From Verrucomicrobiota bacterium (GTDB lineage Bacteria; Verrucomicrobiota; Verrucomicrobiia; Chthoniobacterales; Terrimicrobiaceae), in assembly GCA_026398255.1 (NCBI GenBank), contig JAPLTG010000010.1:1-64000 (forward strand): a stretch of 64,000 nt of DNA, in the 5' to 3' direction. Of the stretch, positions 54,404 to 63,605 are shown piece by piece; position 1 is the stretch's first letter; every line of letters begins with the position of its first letter. The position numbers and the translations under genes were made by a program. The notes beneath the pieces are model-generated. The model had not been told where the DNA came from. It saw only the letters and a list, made by a program, of their open reading frames with translations, and made no database searches.

Positions 54404-56668
54404 TTAGTTCTTTTTGTTCATCGCGGCGGTGAACCAATCGACTTGCGGGGCTTGTTTTTGCTGGGGCCGGGGTTGGAAATTTCTCGATCCGGCGCTGCTA
54501 TCGCGCGGGCCGCGGGACGGGGCGCCGAGTTCAGGGTTGGTTTTCAAGGAAAGGCTGATGCGTTTGCGCTCGAAATCCACCTCCATCACGGTGGCGTTCA
54601 CTTTTTGGCCGACCTTCACGACATCCGAGGGGTTTTTCACGAATTGGTCGCTGAGCTGGCTTATGTGCGCGAGGCCGTCCTGGTGCACACCGACATCAAT
54701 GAACGCGCCGAAGGCTGCGACATTCGTGACGATGCCGGGGAGTTTCATGCCAGGCTTGAGGTCTTCGATTTTCATCGCCTCGTCAGAGAACGAAAAGGCC
54801 TCGAATTGCTTGCGCGGGTCGCGGCCGGGCTTGGCGAGCTCTTTCAGGATGTCCTGTAAGGTGGGCAGGCCGACTTCAGGCGTGGTGTATTTTTCGGCTT
54901 TGATAGCCGTGCGGCGGGCGGGATTCTGGAGGAGTTCGCCGACCGAGCAACCGAGGTCGGCGGCCATTTTGTCCACGAGATCGTAGCGCTCGGGATGGAC
55001 GGCACTGGCATCGAGTGGATGCGCGCCGTTGCGGATGCGGAGGAATCCGGCGGCTTGCTCAAAGGCCTTGGGACCGAGGCCGGGGACTTTCAGAAGTTCG
55101 TTGCGGGATTTGAAGGGGCCGTTTTGGTTGCGGAATTCCACGATGCCTAGTGCGGTGCGGGAGTTGAGGCCGGAGACATAGCCGAGGAGATGGGCGCTGG
55201 CGGTGTTGAGTTCCACGCCGACATGGTTCACGCACGAGACGACGGCGTCATCGAGCGAGCGCTTGAGGGCGGATTGATCGACATCGTGCTGGTATTGGCC
55301 GACCCCGATGGATTTGGGGTCGATTTTGACGAGTTCGGCGAGCGGGTCCATGAGGCGGCGTCCAATGGAAATGGCACCGCGCACCGTGAGGTCGAGATTC
55401 GGGAATTCCTCGCGGGCGACTTCCGAGGCGGAGTAGATCGACGCGCCGGATTCGCTCACGACGACAATCGTGATGGCAGGCGGCAGGCCGAGGGCGCGAA
55501 CGAAGGTTTCGGTTTCGCGCGAGGCGGTGCCGTTACCGATGGCGATGGCTTCGATTTTGAAACGGGAGACGACCGACTTGATGACTTCGGCAGCTTCGGC
55601 TCGGTCGCGGGCTCCTTTTTCAGGATAGACGACTTCGTTCATCAGGAGTTTTCCCTGGGGATCGAGCACGACAAGTTTGCAGCCGGTGCGGAAGCCGGGG
55701 TCGAGCGCGAGGGTTGTTTTTTGGCCGAGCGGTGAGGCAAGGAGGAGTTCGCGGATATTTTCGGCAAAGACGCGGATGGCTTCCTCGTCAGCTTTCTTTT
55801 TATAGAAAACGCGAGCCTCGCCTTCCATCGCGAAACCGAGGAGGCGCTTGTAACAATCATGCGCGGCGAGGCGGACCTGTTGCGCGGAGGCGTGGGAGCC
55901 TTTGACGAAAAGATGGTCGAGGGCAGCGAGGGCTTCCTCTTCTTGCGGCGTGATGCGGGAGAAAAGCAGCCCTTCGGTCTCGCCGCGGCGGATGGCGAGG
56001 AAGCGGTGCGACGGGCATTGGGCGACCGGCTCGCTCCAATCGAAGTAGTCTTTGAATTTCGCGGCGTCCTTTTCTTTTTCAAAGACGACTTTGGATTTGA
56101 GGGTGGCTTTGTTGAGGTAGAGATCGCGCAGCGCGGCGCGGGCCTCGGCGGAGTCGTTGATGCGCTCGGCGAGGATGTCGCGCGCTCCGGCGAGGGCGGC
56201 GGCGGTGTCAGGCACTTCCTTTTCGGCGCTGACGAACGGGGCGGCATCGGCTTCGGGATCGGTATTCGGATTTTGCTCCCAGAGCAAGTCGGCGAGCGGC
56301 TCGAGGCCTTTTTCCTTGGCCATCGTCGCGCGGGTGCGCTTTTTCGGGCGGAACGGGAGGTAGAGGTCCTCGAGGGTGGAGAGGTTTTTGGCCGCGTCGA
56401 TTTTGACCTTCAATTCCTCGGTGAGGAGTTTGCGTTCCTCGAGCGAGGAGAGGATCGATTCGCGGCGTTTGTCGAGTTCCTCAAGTTCCTGCAGGCGGTC
56501 GCGGATGTTGGCGATCTGGACTTCATCGAGCTCGCCGGTGCGTTCCTTGCGGTAGCGGGCGATGAACGGCACGGTCGCGCCTTCCTCGAGAAGGACAGCA
56601 GTGGCGGCGACTTGGCGGGGTTGCAGGGAGAGTTCCTGGACGATTTGGAGGAGGTGTTTTTCGAGCAT
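54404..56668 (-). CDS. tex: Tex-family RNA-binding transcription accessory protein, 754 aa
   Basis: N-terminal helical Tex domain (GATVPFIARYRKERTGELDE), RuvC/YqgF-like fold (LALDPGFRTGCKLVVLD), double helix-hairpin-helix (LNSRTALGIVEFRNQ, LKVPGLGPKAFEQAAGFLRI) and a C-terminal S1 domain (KPGMKLPGIVTNVAAFGAFI). The tail is Ser/Gln/Pro-rich. Full length. Tex/Spt6-like proteins bind nucleic acid and affect transcription. It is downstream of the cysteine desulfurase gene with a 56-bp gap. Confidence 0.95.
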   Translation of the reverse strand: MLEKHLLQIVQELSLQPRQVAATAVLLEEGATVPFIARYRKERTGELDEVQIANIRDRLQELEELDKRRESILSSLEERKLLTEELKVKIDAAKNLSTLEDLYLPFRPKKRTRATMAKEKGLEPLADLLWEQNPNTDPEADAAPFVSAEKEVPDTAAALAGARDILAERINDSAEARAALRDLYLNKATLKSKVVFEKEKDAAKFKDYFDWSEPVAQCPSHRFLAIRRGETEGLLFSRITPQEEEALAALDHLFVKGSHASAQQVRLAAHDCYKRLLGFAMEGEARVFYKKKADEEAIRVFAENIRELLLASPLGQKTTLALDPGFRTGCKLVVLDPQGKLLMNEVVYPEKGARDRAEAAEVIKSVVSRFKIEAIAIGNGTASRETETFVRALGLPPAITIVVVSESGASIYSASEVAREEFPNLDLTVRGAISIGRRLMDPLAELVKIDPKSIGVGQYQHDVDQSALKRSLDDAVVSCVNHVGVELNTASAHLLGYVSGLNSRTALGIVEFRNQNGPFKSRNELLKVPGLGPKAFEQAAGFLRIRNGAHPLDASAVHPERYDLVDKMAADLGCSVGELLQNPARRTAIKAEKYTTPEVGLPTLQDILKELAKPGRDPRKQFEAFSFSDEAMKIEDLKPGMKLPGIVTNVAAFGAFIDVGVHQDGLAHISQLSDQFVKNPSDVVKVGQKVNATVMEVDFERKRISLSLKTNPELGAPSRGPRDSSAGSRNFQPRPQQKQAPQVDWFTAAMNKKN

Positions 56669-56724
56669 GAGTTAGATTTCGATAGGATTGACCACAGAGG
56701 ACACAGAGAGCACAGAGGGGGTTT

Positions 56725-57873
56725 TTATGAGAAAGCAACTGGGCTGTCAGCGAGAGAAACAGCGCGGAGTTTTTCGATGACGGCGGGGAGGATTTCGGCG
56801 GTGCGGGTGATTTCCTCGGGGGTCGTGAGGCGGCTGAGGGAGAGGCGGAGGGAGGATTTGGCGCGGGCGTCGGTGAGGCCCATCGCTTTCAGGACATGGG
56901 AGGGTTTTCCCGAGCCGGTGGCGCAGGAGGAACCGGCGGAGCAACAGACGCCGCGCTCGTCGAGGAGGATGAGGGCGGCTTCGCTCTCGACGCCTTCGAA
57001 GGAGAGATTGATGGTGTTTGGAAGGCGGTTGGCGCGGTCGCCGTTGACGGAGCAACCAGGGATGGAGGCGAGGAGGGAAGTTTCGAGGCGGTCGCGGAGC
57101 GTGGGTTCGAGCGGATGGGCGGCGGCGATTTCGGCGGCTTTTCCGAAGGCGACGATCGAGGCGACATTCTGGGTGCCTCCGCGGCGGCCGTTTTCCTGAG
57201 TGCCACGCAGGAACGGGGTGAAGGGAACGCGGCGGTTGATGTAGAGGGCACCGACACCTTTCGGCGCATGGAGCTTGTGTCCCGAGAAACTCATGAAATG
57301 GACTCCGAGGCCTTCGAGACGAAGCGGGATTTTCCCGAAAGCCTGCACGGCATCGATGTGGAGGATGGCTTTGGTTTTTTGAACAATGTCGGCGATTTTT
57401 TCGAGAGGCCAGAGGACGCCGGTTTCATTGTTGGCCCAAAGCAGGGAAACCAAGGCGGTCTCGGGTCGAATGGCCGCATTCAACTCGTCCAAGTCCAGGT
57501 GGCCCGAGGCATCCACTGGCAGGCGGGTGATTTCAAACCCCATCGCCCCCAAATCCTCACAAAGTCGAAGTGTGGCGCTGTGCTCGACCGCGCTGGTGAC
57601 GATGTGGCGTTTTTGGGAAGCAACGGCCGACTGGATCGCCGTGGTGATCGACTCGGTCCCGCAGCTGGTGAAAACCAATTCCTCGGATTGGCATCCCGCC
57701 AGCGCGGCCACTTGACTGCGCGCCGTGTCGATCGCCGCTGCCGCCGCACGGCCGAGTCGGTAGCCACTCGAGGGATTGCCGAAGCCTCCCCGGAGCCAGG
57801 GCTCCATCGCCCCCAAAACCTCCGGCACGACGGGAGTCGTCGCGTTGTTGTCCAAATAAATCAAGGGGCCCAT
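56725..57873 (-). CDS. Cysteine desulfurase (NifS/IscS family), 382 aa
   Basis: PLP enzyme that takes sulfur from cysteine for Fe-S clusters or tRNA thiolation. PLP Lys200 is in SFSGHKLHAPKG, substrate-binding NNATTP and HSATLRL are present, and the active-site Cys317 lies in CCSAGSSCATGS on the short loop of group I enzymes. The tandem Cys310-311 is common in NifS-like members. Full length. No iscU or iscA is adjacent. Divergent from rpoN with a 118-bp gap. Confidence 0.93.
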   Translation of the reverse strand: MGPLIYLDNNATTPVVPEVLGAMEPWLRGGFGNPSSGYRLGRAAAAAIDTARSQVAALAGCQSEELVFTSCGTESITTAIQSAVASQKRHIVTSAVEHSATLRLCEDLGAMGFEITRLPVDASGHLDLDELNAAIRPETALVSLLWANNETGVLWPLEKIADIVQKTKAILHIDAVQAFGKIPLRLEGLGVHFMSFSGHKLHAPKGVGALYINRRVPFTPFLRGTQENGRRGGTQNVASIVAFGKAAEIAAAHPLEPTLRDRLETSLLASIPGCSVNGDRANRLPNTINLSFEGVESEAALILLDERGVCCSAGSSCATGSGKPSHVLKAMGLTDARAKSSLRLSLSRLTTPEEITRTAEILPAVIEKLRAVSLADSPVAFS

Positions 57874-57991
57874 TTCAGAAAGGGCTCCCCATTATCTCTT
57901 CGCCCCACTCAATGCAACCCGCGCCTTTCCCAAAGATGGCGCGAATCATGCTTGCAAGAGCAGATTTCATGCCTAGTCTCGCGACTGAAGT

Positions 57992-59356
57992 ATGGCAGGA
58001 ATGCAACAAGTGGGCGGCATGGCGATGCAACAATCGCTATCGCCGCAGATGCAACAAAGCCTGCATGTTCTGCAAGCTCCCCTGAACGAATTGCTCGAGT
58101 TGGTGGATACCGAACTGCGCTCGAATCCCGCCTTGGAGGAAATGCCCTCAGATAAGCCCACCTCTTCCGAAACCGAAAAAACTTCCCGCATCGAGGATGA
58201 GTGGAACGAATACTACTGCCAGCGTTCCTCTGGCGAAACTTGGTCCAAGGAAGCCCTCGAAAAGCGACAGCATTTCCTGGACTCCCAAATCCGCCCCCAA
58301 AACCTCACTGAGCATCTTTTGGAGCAAGTCCAAACAGCCAACTGGACGAGGGAAGACGCCGAGATCGCCGTCGAAATCATCGGAAACCTCGATGAGGGCG
58401 GTTACCTCCGCGCGACTTGCGAGGAAATTGCTGCTTCGATGGATGTCATGTCGCTCGATGTCGAACGGGTTTTAGAAAAAATCCAGCAGTTCGACCCCCC
58501 TGGCATTGCCGCCCGCACTCTCTCGGAATGCCTCCTGCGCCAACTCAAAGCCCAAGGCCGCCAGCATTCCGTCGAATCCCGCATTGTCCGCCACCACTTG
58601 GATGAGTTGGGGCGAAAAAAACTCAACGACATCGCCAAGGCACTGCACCTGGAAATTCCCGAAATCCAGCGCGCAGCCGAGGTGATCGCCCGCCTCGATC
58701 CCGCTCCCGGCCGAGCTTTTGCCGAGGACACAAATCAAGTCGTCACTCCCGAAGTCATCGTGGAGCGCGAGGGGGACGACTATGTGGTTTCCCTGAACAG
58801 CGACGAGATTCCCCGCCTGAGAATTTCGGATTCCTACAAAGACATGCTCGCCACCGACTCGAAGGAGGTCCGCGACTACCTGCGTGACAAAATCCGAGGC
58901 GGGAATTTTTTCATCCGAAGCATCCAGCAACGCCAGCAGACGATCTTCAACATCGCCCGCGAGATTGTCGCCCAACAGCGGGATTTCATGGACCTCGGCC
59001 CCGCCCACCTCAAGCCCATGCGAATGGTGCAGGTCGCCGAGGCCGTCGGCGTTCACGAGACGACCGTGAGCCGCGCCTCGGCCGGCAAATACATCGCCAC
59101 GCCGCATGGGGTTTTTGAGATGAAGTATTTCTTCACCCACGGCTACACGAATTCCGACGGGGAGACGGTGAGCAACGAAAGTGTCCGCCAAGCCATCGCG
59201 CAAATCGTGAAGGAGGAAAGTCAAACCCGACCCTACAGCGACCAGGATCTCGTGAAGCTTCTCGCCGACCGCGGTCTACCGGTCGCTCGCCGCACGGTCG
59301 CGAAATACCGCGAGCAACTCGGCATCCTACCGAGCCATCTGCGGAAGGCTTTTTAA
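57992..59356 (+). CDS. rpoN: RNA polymerase sigma-54 factor RpoN, 454 aa
   Basis: Region I Gln/Leu-rich activator-interaction segment (MQQSLSPQMQQSLHVLQAPL), core-binding domain, the HTH (LKPMRMVQVAEAVGVHETTV, then SRASAGKYIATPHG) and the RpoN box ARRTVAKYREQLGI near the end. Full length. It directs -24/-12 promoters with enhancer-binding ATPases; none is encoded in the window. It starts with a short extension MAGMQQVGGMA. Confidence 0.96.
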   Translation: MAGMQQVGGMAMQQSLSPQMQQSLHVLQAPLNELLELVDTELRSNPALEEMPSDKPTSSETEKTSRIEDEWNEYYCQRSSGETWSKEALEKRQHFLDSQIRPQNLTEHLLEQVQTANWTREDAEIAVEIIGNLDEGGYLRATCEEIAASMDVMSLDVERVLEKIQQFDPPGIAARTLSECLLRQLKAQGRQHSVESRIVRHHLDELGRKKLNDIAKALHLEIPEIQRAAEVIARLDPAPGRAFAEDTNQVVTPEVIVEREGDDYVVSLNSDEIPRLRISDSYKDMLATDSKEVRDYLRDKIRGGNFFIRSIQQRQQTIFNIAREIVAQQRDFMDLGPAHLKPMRMVQVAEAVGVHETTVSRASAGKYIATPHGVFEMKYFFTHGYTNSDGETVSNESVRQAIAQIVKEESQTRPYSDQDLVKLLADRGLPVARRTVAKYREQLGILPSHLRKAF

Positions 59357-59368
59357 CCCGATCCCGAC

Positions 59369-60115
59369 TTACTGCCGCGCGCGCGAATCGTTTTGGGAAA
59401 TCGCCCGGGCCTGTCGCACCTTCGCCTCCAGCGCGATGGAAATGATCCGCGCCGCGTCGCTGTCACTCAAATCGTCCGTATTTAAAACGAGGTCGTAGTT
59501 GGTGACATCGTTAATGTCCTGGCGGAAATTTTCGAGAATGTAGTTTTTTCGCGCCCGATCACGACGGGCGACTTCCTTCACCGCCTCGTCTTGGGAAACT
59601 TTGTAGATGCTCGCGAAACTCCGGATGCGAATTTCCAGCGTCCCGACCAATCGCACATGCAAGGCCATCGGGATGTTTTTGGTAATGAAATTCCCGCCGC
59701 GTCCGACGATCACCGCATTGCCGGACTGGCCAAGCCGCAGGACGGTCTCTGCCGTTTTGGCAACTGCCGTAAAAACCCCCGGATGCAGGCCCAGCGCCTC
59801 GCCGAGCATATCCATCAAATGTCCCGTCCGGTCCTCGGGAAAAAATCCCACCGTGCTATTCGGCAGGCCGTGCTCCTCGACGACTTGATGGACGAGTCGT
59901 TGGTTGAAGACCGTCCAAGGGCGATGTTGCGGGATGGCAGAATTTTCGAGCAACCGACTGACGAGTTCGGCCGCGATCGGATTTCCCCTCGCTCCAGCAG
60001 CTTGGGAAATCGTGATTACGGGACCGTCTGTTTTTTGTTCTGGGATATCCTCGCTCCAAAAGGAGGATGATTGCACGAAGGCACGACAAAGGTCGATTTG
60101 ATGATCGGTTTTCAT
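59369..60115 (-). CDS. Cytidylate kinase-like family protein, 248 aa
   Basis: P-loop-like but altered: PVITISQAAGARGNPIAAEL has AGARGN where true kinases have GxxGxGKS/T, as in the cytidylate-kinase-like family. Later VIVGRGGNFITKNI and VRLVGTLEIRIRSFA match that family. Its substrate is unknown. The N-terminal ~30 residues are an extra polar segment. It converges with rpoN (12-bp gap) and is divergent from ileS. Confidence 0.85.
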   Translation of the reverse strand: MKTDHQIDLCRAFVQSSSFWSEDIPEQKTDGPVITISQAAGARGNPIAAELVSRLLENSAIPQHRPWTVFNQRLVHQVVEEHGLPNSTVGFFPEDRTGHLMDMLGEALGLHPGVFTAVAKTAETVLRLGQSGNAVIVGRGGNFITKNIPMALHVRLVGTLEIRIRSFASIYKVSQDEAVKEVARRDRARKNYILENFRQDINDVTNYDLVLNTDDLSDSDAARIISIALEAKVRQARAISQNDSRARQ

Positions 60116-60235
60116 AGGGGGTTGAACTGGACAAAAGAATTCTTCCTGCGGCGCCTATCGTTCAAGAAAAAAATGCAAGGTCCCGGGTTCATTCCGACGA
60201 AGCCTCTCCGTCGATGATATCGCCGAGCGGTGGCG

Positions 60236-60265
60236 TTGACCCTGCCACGCGCCGCTGATTATGCT
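60236..60265 (+). promoter_or_regulatory. Promoter candidate for ileS
   Basis: TTGACC (60236-60241), 18-bp spacer, TATGCT (60260-60265). Transcription would begin only ~5 bases before the ATG at 60277, so the message would be nearly leaderless. No T-box was recognised. Confidence 0.35.
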
Positions 60266-60276
60266 CCCCGACTTTC

Positions 60277-62994
60277 ATGAGCGGCTACAAAGACACCATC
60301 AACCTTCCGAAAACCGATTTCCCGATGAAGGCGGGCCTTGCCCAGCGCGAACCCGAAATCCTCGCCAAATGGGAATCCAGCGGCCTCTACGCCAAAATCC
60401 AGGAGCGCCGGAAGGACGCCCCGCTCTACCTGCTCCACGATGGCCCGCCCTTCGCGAACGGCGATGTCCACATGGGCACCGCCCTCAACAAAATTCTCAA
60501 GGATTTCGTGGTGAAATCCAAAACCATGGCCGGCTTCCGCGCACCGTTCGTGCCCGGCTGGGACTGCCACGGCCTCCCGATCGAGTTCCGCGTGGTCAAA
60601 TCCTCCGCTGGCCTGGCGCCCGCCGAAGTCCGCCGCCGCTCGGAGGAATACGCGCGCAAATTCATCGACATCCAGCGCCGCCAATTCAAACGCCTCGGCG
60701 TTCTCGGCGATTGGGAAAATCCCTACCTCACGCTCGATCCCGGCTACGAGGCCGGGATGATCCGCGCCTTTGCGAAGTTCGTCGAAAAAGGCCTCGTCTA
60801 TCGCAAGAAAAAACCCGTCCTCTGGAGCACTGGTGCACACACCGCCCTCGCCGAGGCCGAGGTCGAATACGCCGAGCGCACCGACCCGGCAATCCATGTC
60901 GCCTTCGCCGCCGCGAGCGGTCCGATCGGTGACGCCTCGTTCGTCATTTGGACGACCACGCCGTGGACGCTCCCCGCGAACCTCGCCATCGCCGTCCACC
61001 CACAGGAAAAATACACCCTGCGCGAAGTCACCCTTTCCGATGGTTCGACCAAGTCGCTCGTCATCGCCAACGCGCTCTGGGAGGCCTTCCTCGCCGAAAC
61101 CAAATCCTCGGCTGCTCCCGCCGAGCGCGAGTTCACCGGCGCCGAACTCGCCGGCTCGAAAGCCCGCCATCCTTTCCTCAACCGCGAGGTTCCCGTCATC
61201 ACCGCCGATTTCGTCACCATGGAAAAAGGCACGGGCCAGGTGCACATCGCGCCGGGCCATGGCGCGGACGACTACCTCGCTGGCCAAGCGAACGGACTCG
61301 ATGTCCTCTCGCCCGTCGATGCCTACGGCAAATTCACCGACGAATGTGGCATTCCCGAGCTCGTCGGCCTCCATGTCCTCGATCAGGGCAATAAGGACAT
61401 CCTCCAAATCCTCGCCGCGCGCAGCGCACTCCTCGGCCAGTCCGATTACCTTCACGACTACCCCCACTGCTGGCGTTCCAAAACGCCGATCCTCTTCCGC
61501 GCGGTTGAGCAATTTTTCATCCGTATCGACGGGATACGCGAGGCCGCGCTCCGCGAGGTGGACAGCACACAATGGATTCCGCATTGGGGCCGCAACCGCA
61601 TTCGCGGAACGGTGGAATCCCGTCCCGACTGGTGTATTTCGCGCCAGCGCACTTGGGGCGTGCCGCTTCCGGTTTTCTACGACGACAAAAACGAGCCAAT
61701 CCTCGACCCCGCCGTCATCAACAAAGTCGCCGAAGTCTTCTCCGAAAAGGGAACGAACTCTTGGTTCGAACTCGACGATGCCGCCTGGGCCGCACTCGTC
61801 GGCCTCCCCGCCGGCACCACGCGCCGCAACGACACTCTAGATGTCTGGATCGATTCCGGCCTCAGCCACGAGACCGTCCTGCGTCAGCGTCCCGAACTCG
61901 CCTTCCCCGCCGACCTCTACCTCGAGGCGACCGACCAGCACCGCGGCTGGTTCCAGAGTTCGCTCATGACCTCCGTCGCGCTCAACGAAAAAGCCCCCTA
62001 CCGCACCGTGCTCACCCACGGATTCGTGATGGATGTCGACACGCGCAAGAAAATCTCGAAGTCCGCCGCGGGTGGCTACCAGAAGCCCACGGATGCCGAC
62101 CACTATGTGAACAAATACGGCGCCGACTTGCTCCGACTGTGGGTCAGCAGCGTGAACTTCACCGACGATGTGCCCTTCTCCGAGGAAATCTTCACGCGCC
62201 TTTCGGATGCCTACCGCCGCGTCCGCAATACGCTCCGCATCCTGCTCGCGAACCTCCACGACTACGACGCCGCAAATCCTCCTGCGCCGGAATCGCTCAC
62301 CTTCGTCGACCGCTGGATCCTCGCGCGCCTTCAGGAAGTCGTCGCCACCTGCCTCGACGCCTACGAAAAGCTCGAGTTCCACCGCGTCCACCACACGATC
62401 AACCAATTCTGCGCGGTCGATCTCAGCAGTCTGTATGTGGACATCACGAAGGACCGTCTCTACTGCGACGCCAAAACCTCCCCCCGCCGCCGCGCCACGC
62501 AATTCGCGATGCACCGGGTGTTCGACACCCTCGTCCGCCTGCTCGCACCGATCCTCGCCTACACGGCCGAGGAGGCCTGGGGCCACTTCCAGAGCGGCAG
62601 CTCGGTCCACGCGCAGGATTTTCCAAAACCCGATCCGGCCTGGCAAAACGCCGAAACCATCGCGCAGATGGATGCGCTCCTACAAATCCGTAGCCGCATT
62701 TCGCAGGCTGTGGAAAAGCCCCAAAAAGCCGGAGAGATCGGCAGCGCGCTCGAGGCCAAAATCCAACTCGGTGCCACGCCCGAGGAATTGAAATCCCTCG
62801 CTCCCGTCCAGTCCGAAGCCGAGGAAATCTTCATCCTGAGCGATCTCGAAATCTCCGAATCGGCAACCCCGACCTGCGAGGTGGCGAAAACCTCGAACGC
62901 CCGCTGCGAGCGTTGCTGGCGCCACCGTCCCGAAGTCGGCCAAAGCGCCGCTCACCCGACGCTCTGCGGCCGCTGTGAAACCGCTCTCGGATGA
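60277..62994 (+). CDS. ileS: Isoleucyl-tRNA synthetase, 905 aa
   Basis: Class I synthetase. The HIGH-motif position reads HMGT (65-68) in PPFANGDVHMGTALNKILKD; the KMSKS loop is KKISKSAAGG. The editing domain includes FVIWTTTPWTLPANLAIAVH. The C-terminal zinc knuckle is CERCWRHRPEVGQ...CGRCE. Full length. lspA follows downstream, the common ileS-lspA order, separated here by a 145-bp repeat-bearing gap. Confidence 0.96.
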   Translation: MSGYKDTINLPKTDFPMKAGLAQREPEILAKWESSGLYAKIQERRKDAPLYLLHDGPPFANGDVHMGTALNKILKDFVVKSKTMAGFRAPFVPGWDCHGLPIEFRVVKSSAGLAPAEVRRRSEEYARKFIDIQRRQFKRLGVLGDWENPYLTLDPGYEAGMIRAFAKFVEKGLVYRKKKPVLWSTGAHTALAEAEVEYAERTDPAIHVAFAAASGPIGDASFVIWTTTPWTLPANLAIAVHPQEKYTLREVTLSDGSTKSLVIANALWEAFLAETKSSAAPAEREFTGAELAGSKARHPFLNREVPVITADFVTMEKGTGQVHIAPGHGADDYLAGQANGLDVLSPVDAYGKFTDECGIPELVGLHVLDQGNKDILQILAARSALLGQSDYLHDYPHCWRSKTPILFRAVEQFFIRIDGIREAALREVDSTQWIPHWGRNRIRGTVESRPDWCISRQRTWGVPLPVFYDDKNEPILDPAVINKVAEVFSEKGTNSWFELDDAAWAALVGLPAGTTRRNDTLDVWIDSGLSHETVLRQRPELAFPADLYLEATDQHRGWFQSSLMTSVALNEKAPYRTVLTHGFVMDVDTRKKISKSAAGGYQKPTDADHYVNKYGADLLRLWVSSVNFTDDVPFSEEIFTRLSDAYRRVRNTLRILLANLHDYDAANPPAPESLTFVDRWILARLQEVVATCLDAYEKLEFHRVHHTINQFCAVDLSSLYVDITKDRLYCDAKTSPRRRATQFAMHRVFDTLVRLLAPILAYTAEEAWGHFQSGSSVHAQDFPKPDPAWQNAETIAQMDALLQIRSRISQAVEKPQKAGEIGSALEAKIQLGATPEELKSLAPVQSEAEEIFILSDLEISESATPTCEVAKTSNARCERCWRHRPEVGQSAAHPTLCGRCETALG

Positions 62995-63007
62995 ATAAAA
63001 CCGCCCA

Positions 63008-63081
63008 GGAGGGTGCTGCTTGTCAGGACCGATGCGGCTCTCGCAAACACGCCAATGCGGCTCTGACAAGCAGAGCCCTCC
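63008..63081. repeat. Long inverted repeat between ileS and lspA
   Basis: Arms of 19 bp (63008-63026 GGAGGGTGCTGCTTGTCAG and 63063-63081 CTGACAAGCAGAGCCCTCC) pair at 17 of 19 positions. The 36-base loop carries a second motif, atgcggctct, which appears twice (near 63033 and 63055). No T run follows, so it is more likely a repeat element than an intrinsic terminator. Confidence 0.75.
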
Positions 63082-63139
63082 TCACGCATAGTCCCTCTTC
63101 GCCTCTCGAAATGGCCAAACCCTCACACGCCTCAGCCAC

Positions 63140-63604
63140 ATGAGACTCCTCCTGCTCCTGACGCTCCCGCTCTACATCCTCGACCAGATCTCCAAGTTTC
63201 TGGTCCTCGCCAACATTCCGACCCATGTGACCATCGAGGTCATTCCTGGATTTTTCAATCTGGTGCAGGTTCACAACACCGGCGCGGCGTTTGGGATGAT
63301 GAAGGACAACAACGCCTTTTTCATCGGGCTCGCTTCGGTCGCGCTCGTGGCGGTCGCCGTGATGGCGCGGCGCGGATGCTTTTTGGACGCCCCGAGCCGT
63401 ATTGGCGCGGCGCTGCTCGCGAGTGGAATTGTCGGCAACCTCACCGACCGCCTCCTCAACGGCTATGTCGTCGATTTCCTCGATGTGATCCTGCCGTGGT
63501 ATGGCCACTGGCCGGCCTTCAATGTCGCCGACTCCTGCATCTGCGTGGCGGCCTTTTTGTTTTTGATCTCAGGCTTCGTCGCACCGAAGCCGGCGGAAAA
63601 ATAA
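63140..63604 (+). CDS. lspA: Lipoprotein signal peptidase (signal peptidase II), 154 aa
   Basis: Four membrane segments. The two catalytic Asp are in GIVGNLTDRLLNGYVVDFLD and FNVADSCICVA; VQVHNTGAAFGM is the conserved periplasmic motif. Cleaves prolipoproteins such as the one at 17992-18189. Full length. Confidence 0.95.
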   Translation: MRLLLLLTLPLYILDQISKFLVLANIPTHVTIEVIPGFFNLVQVHNTGAAFGMMKDNNAFFIGLASVALVAVAVMARRGCFLDAPSRIGAALLASGIVGNLTDRLLNGYVVDFLDVILPWYGHWPAFNVADSCICVAAFLFLISGFVAPKPAEK

Positions 63605-63605
63605 A

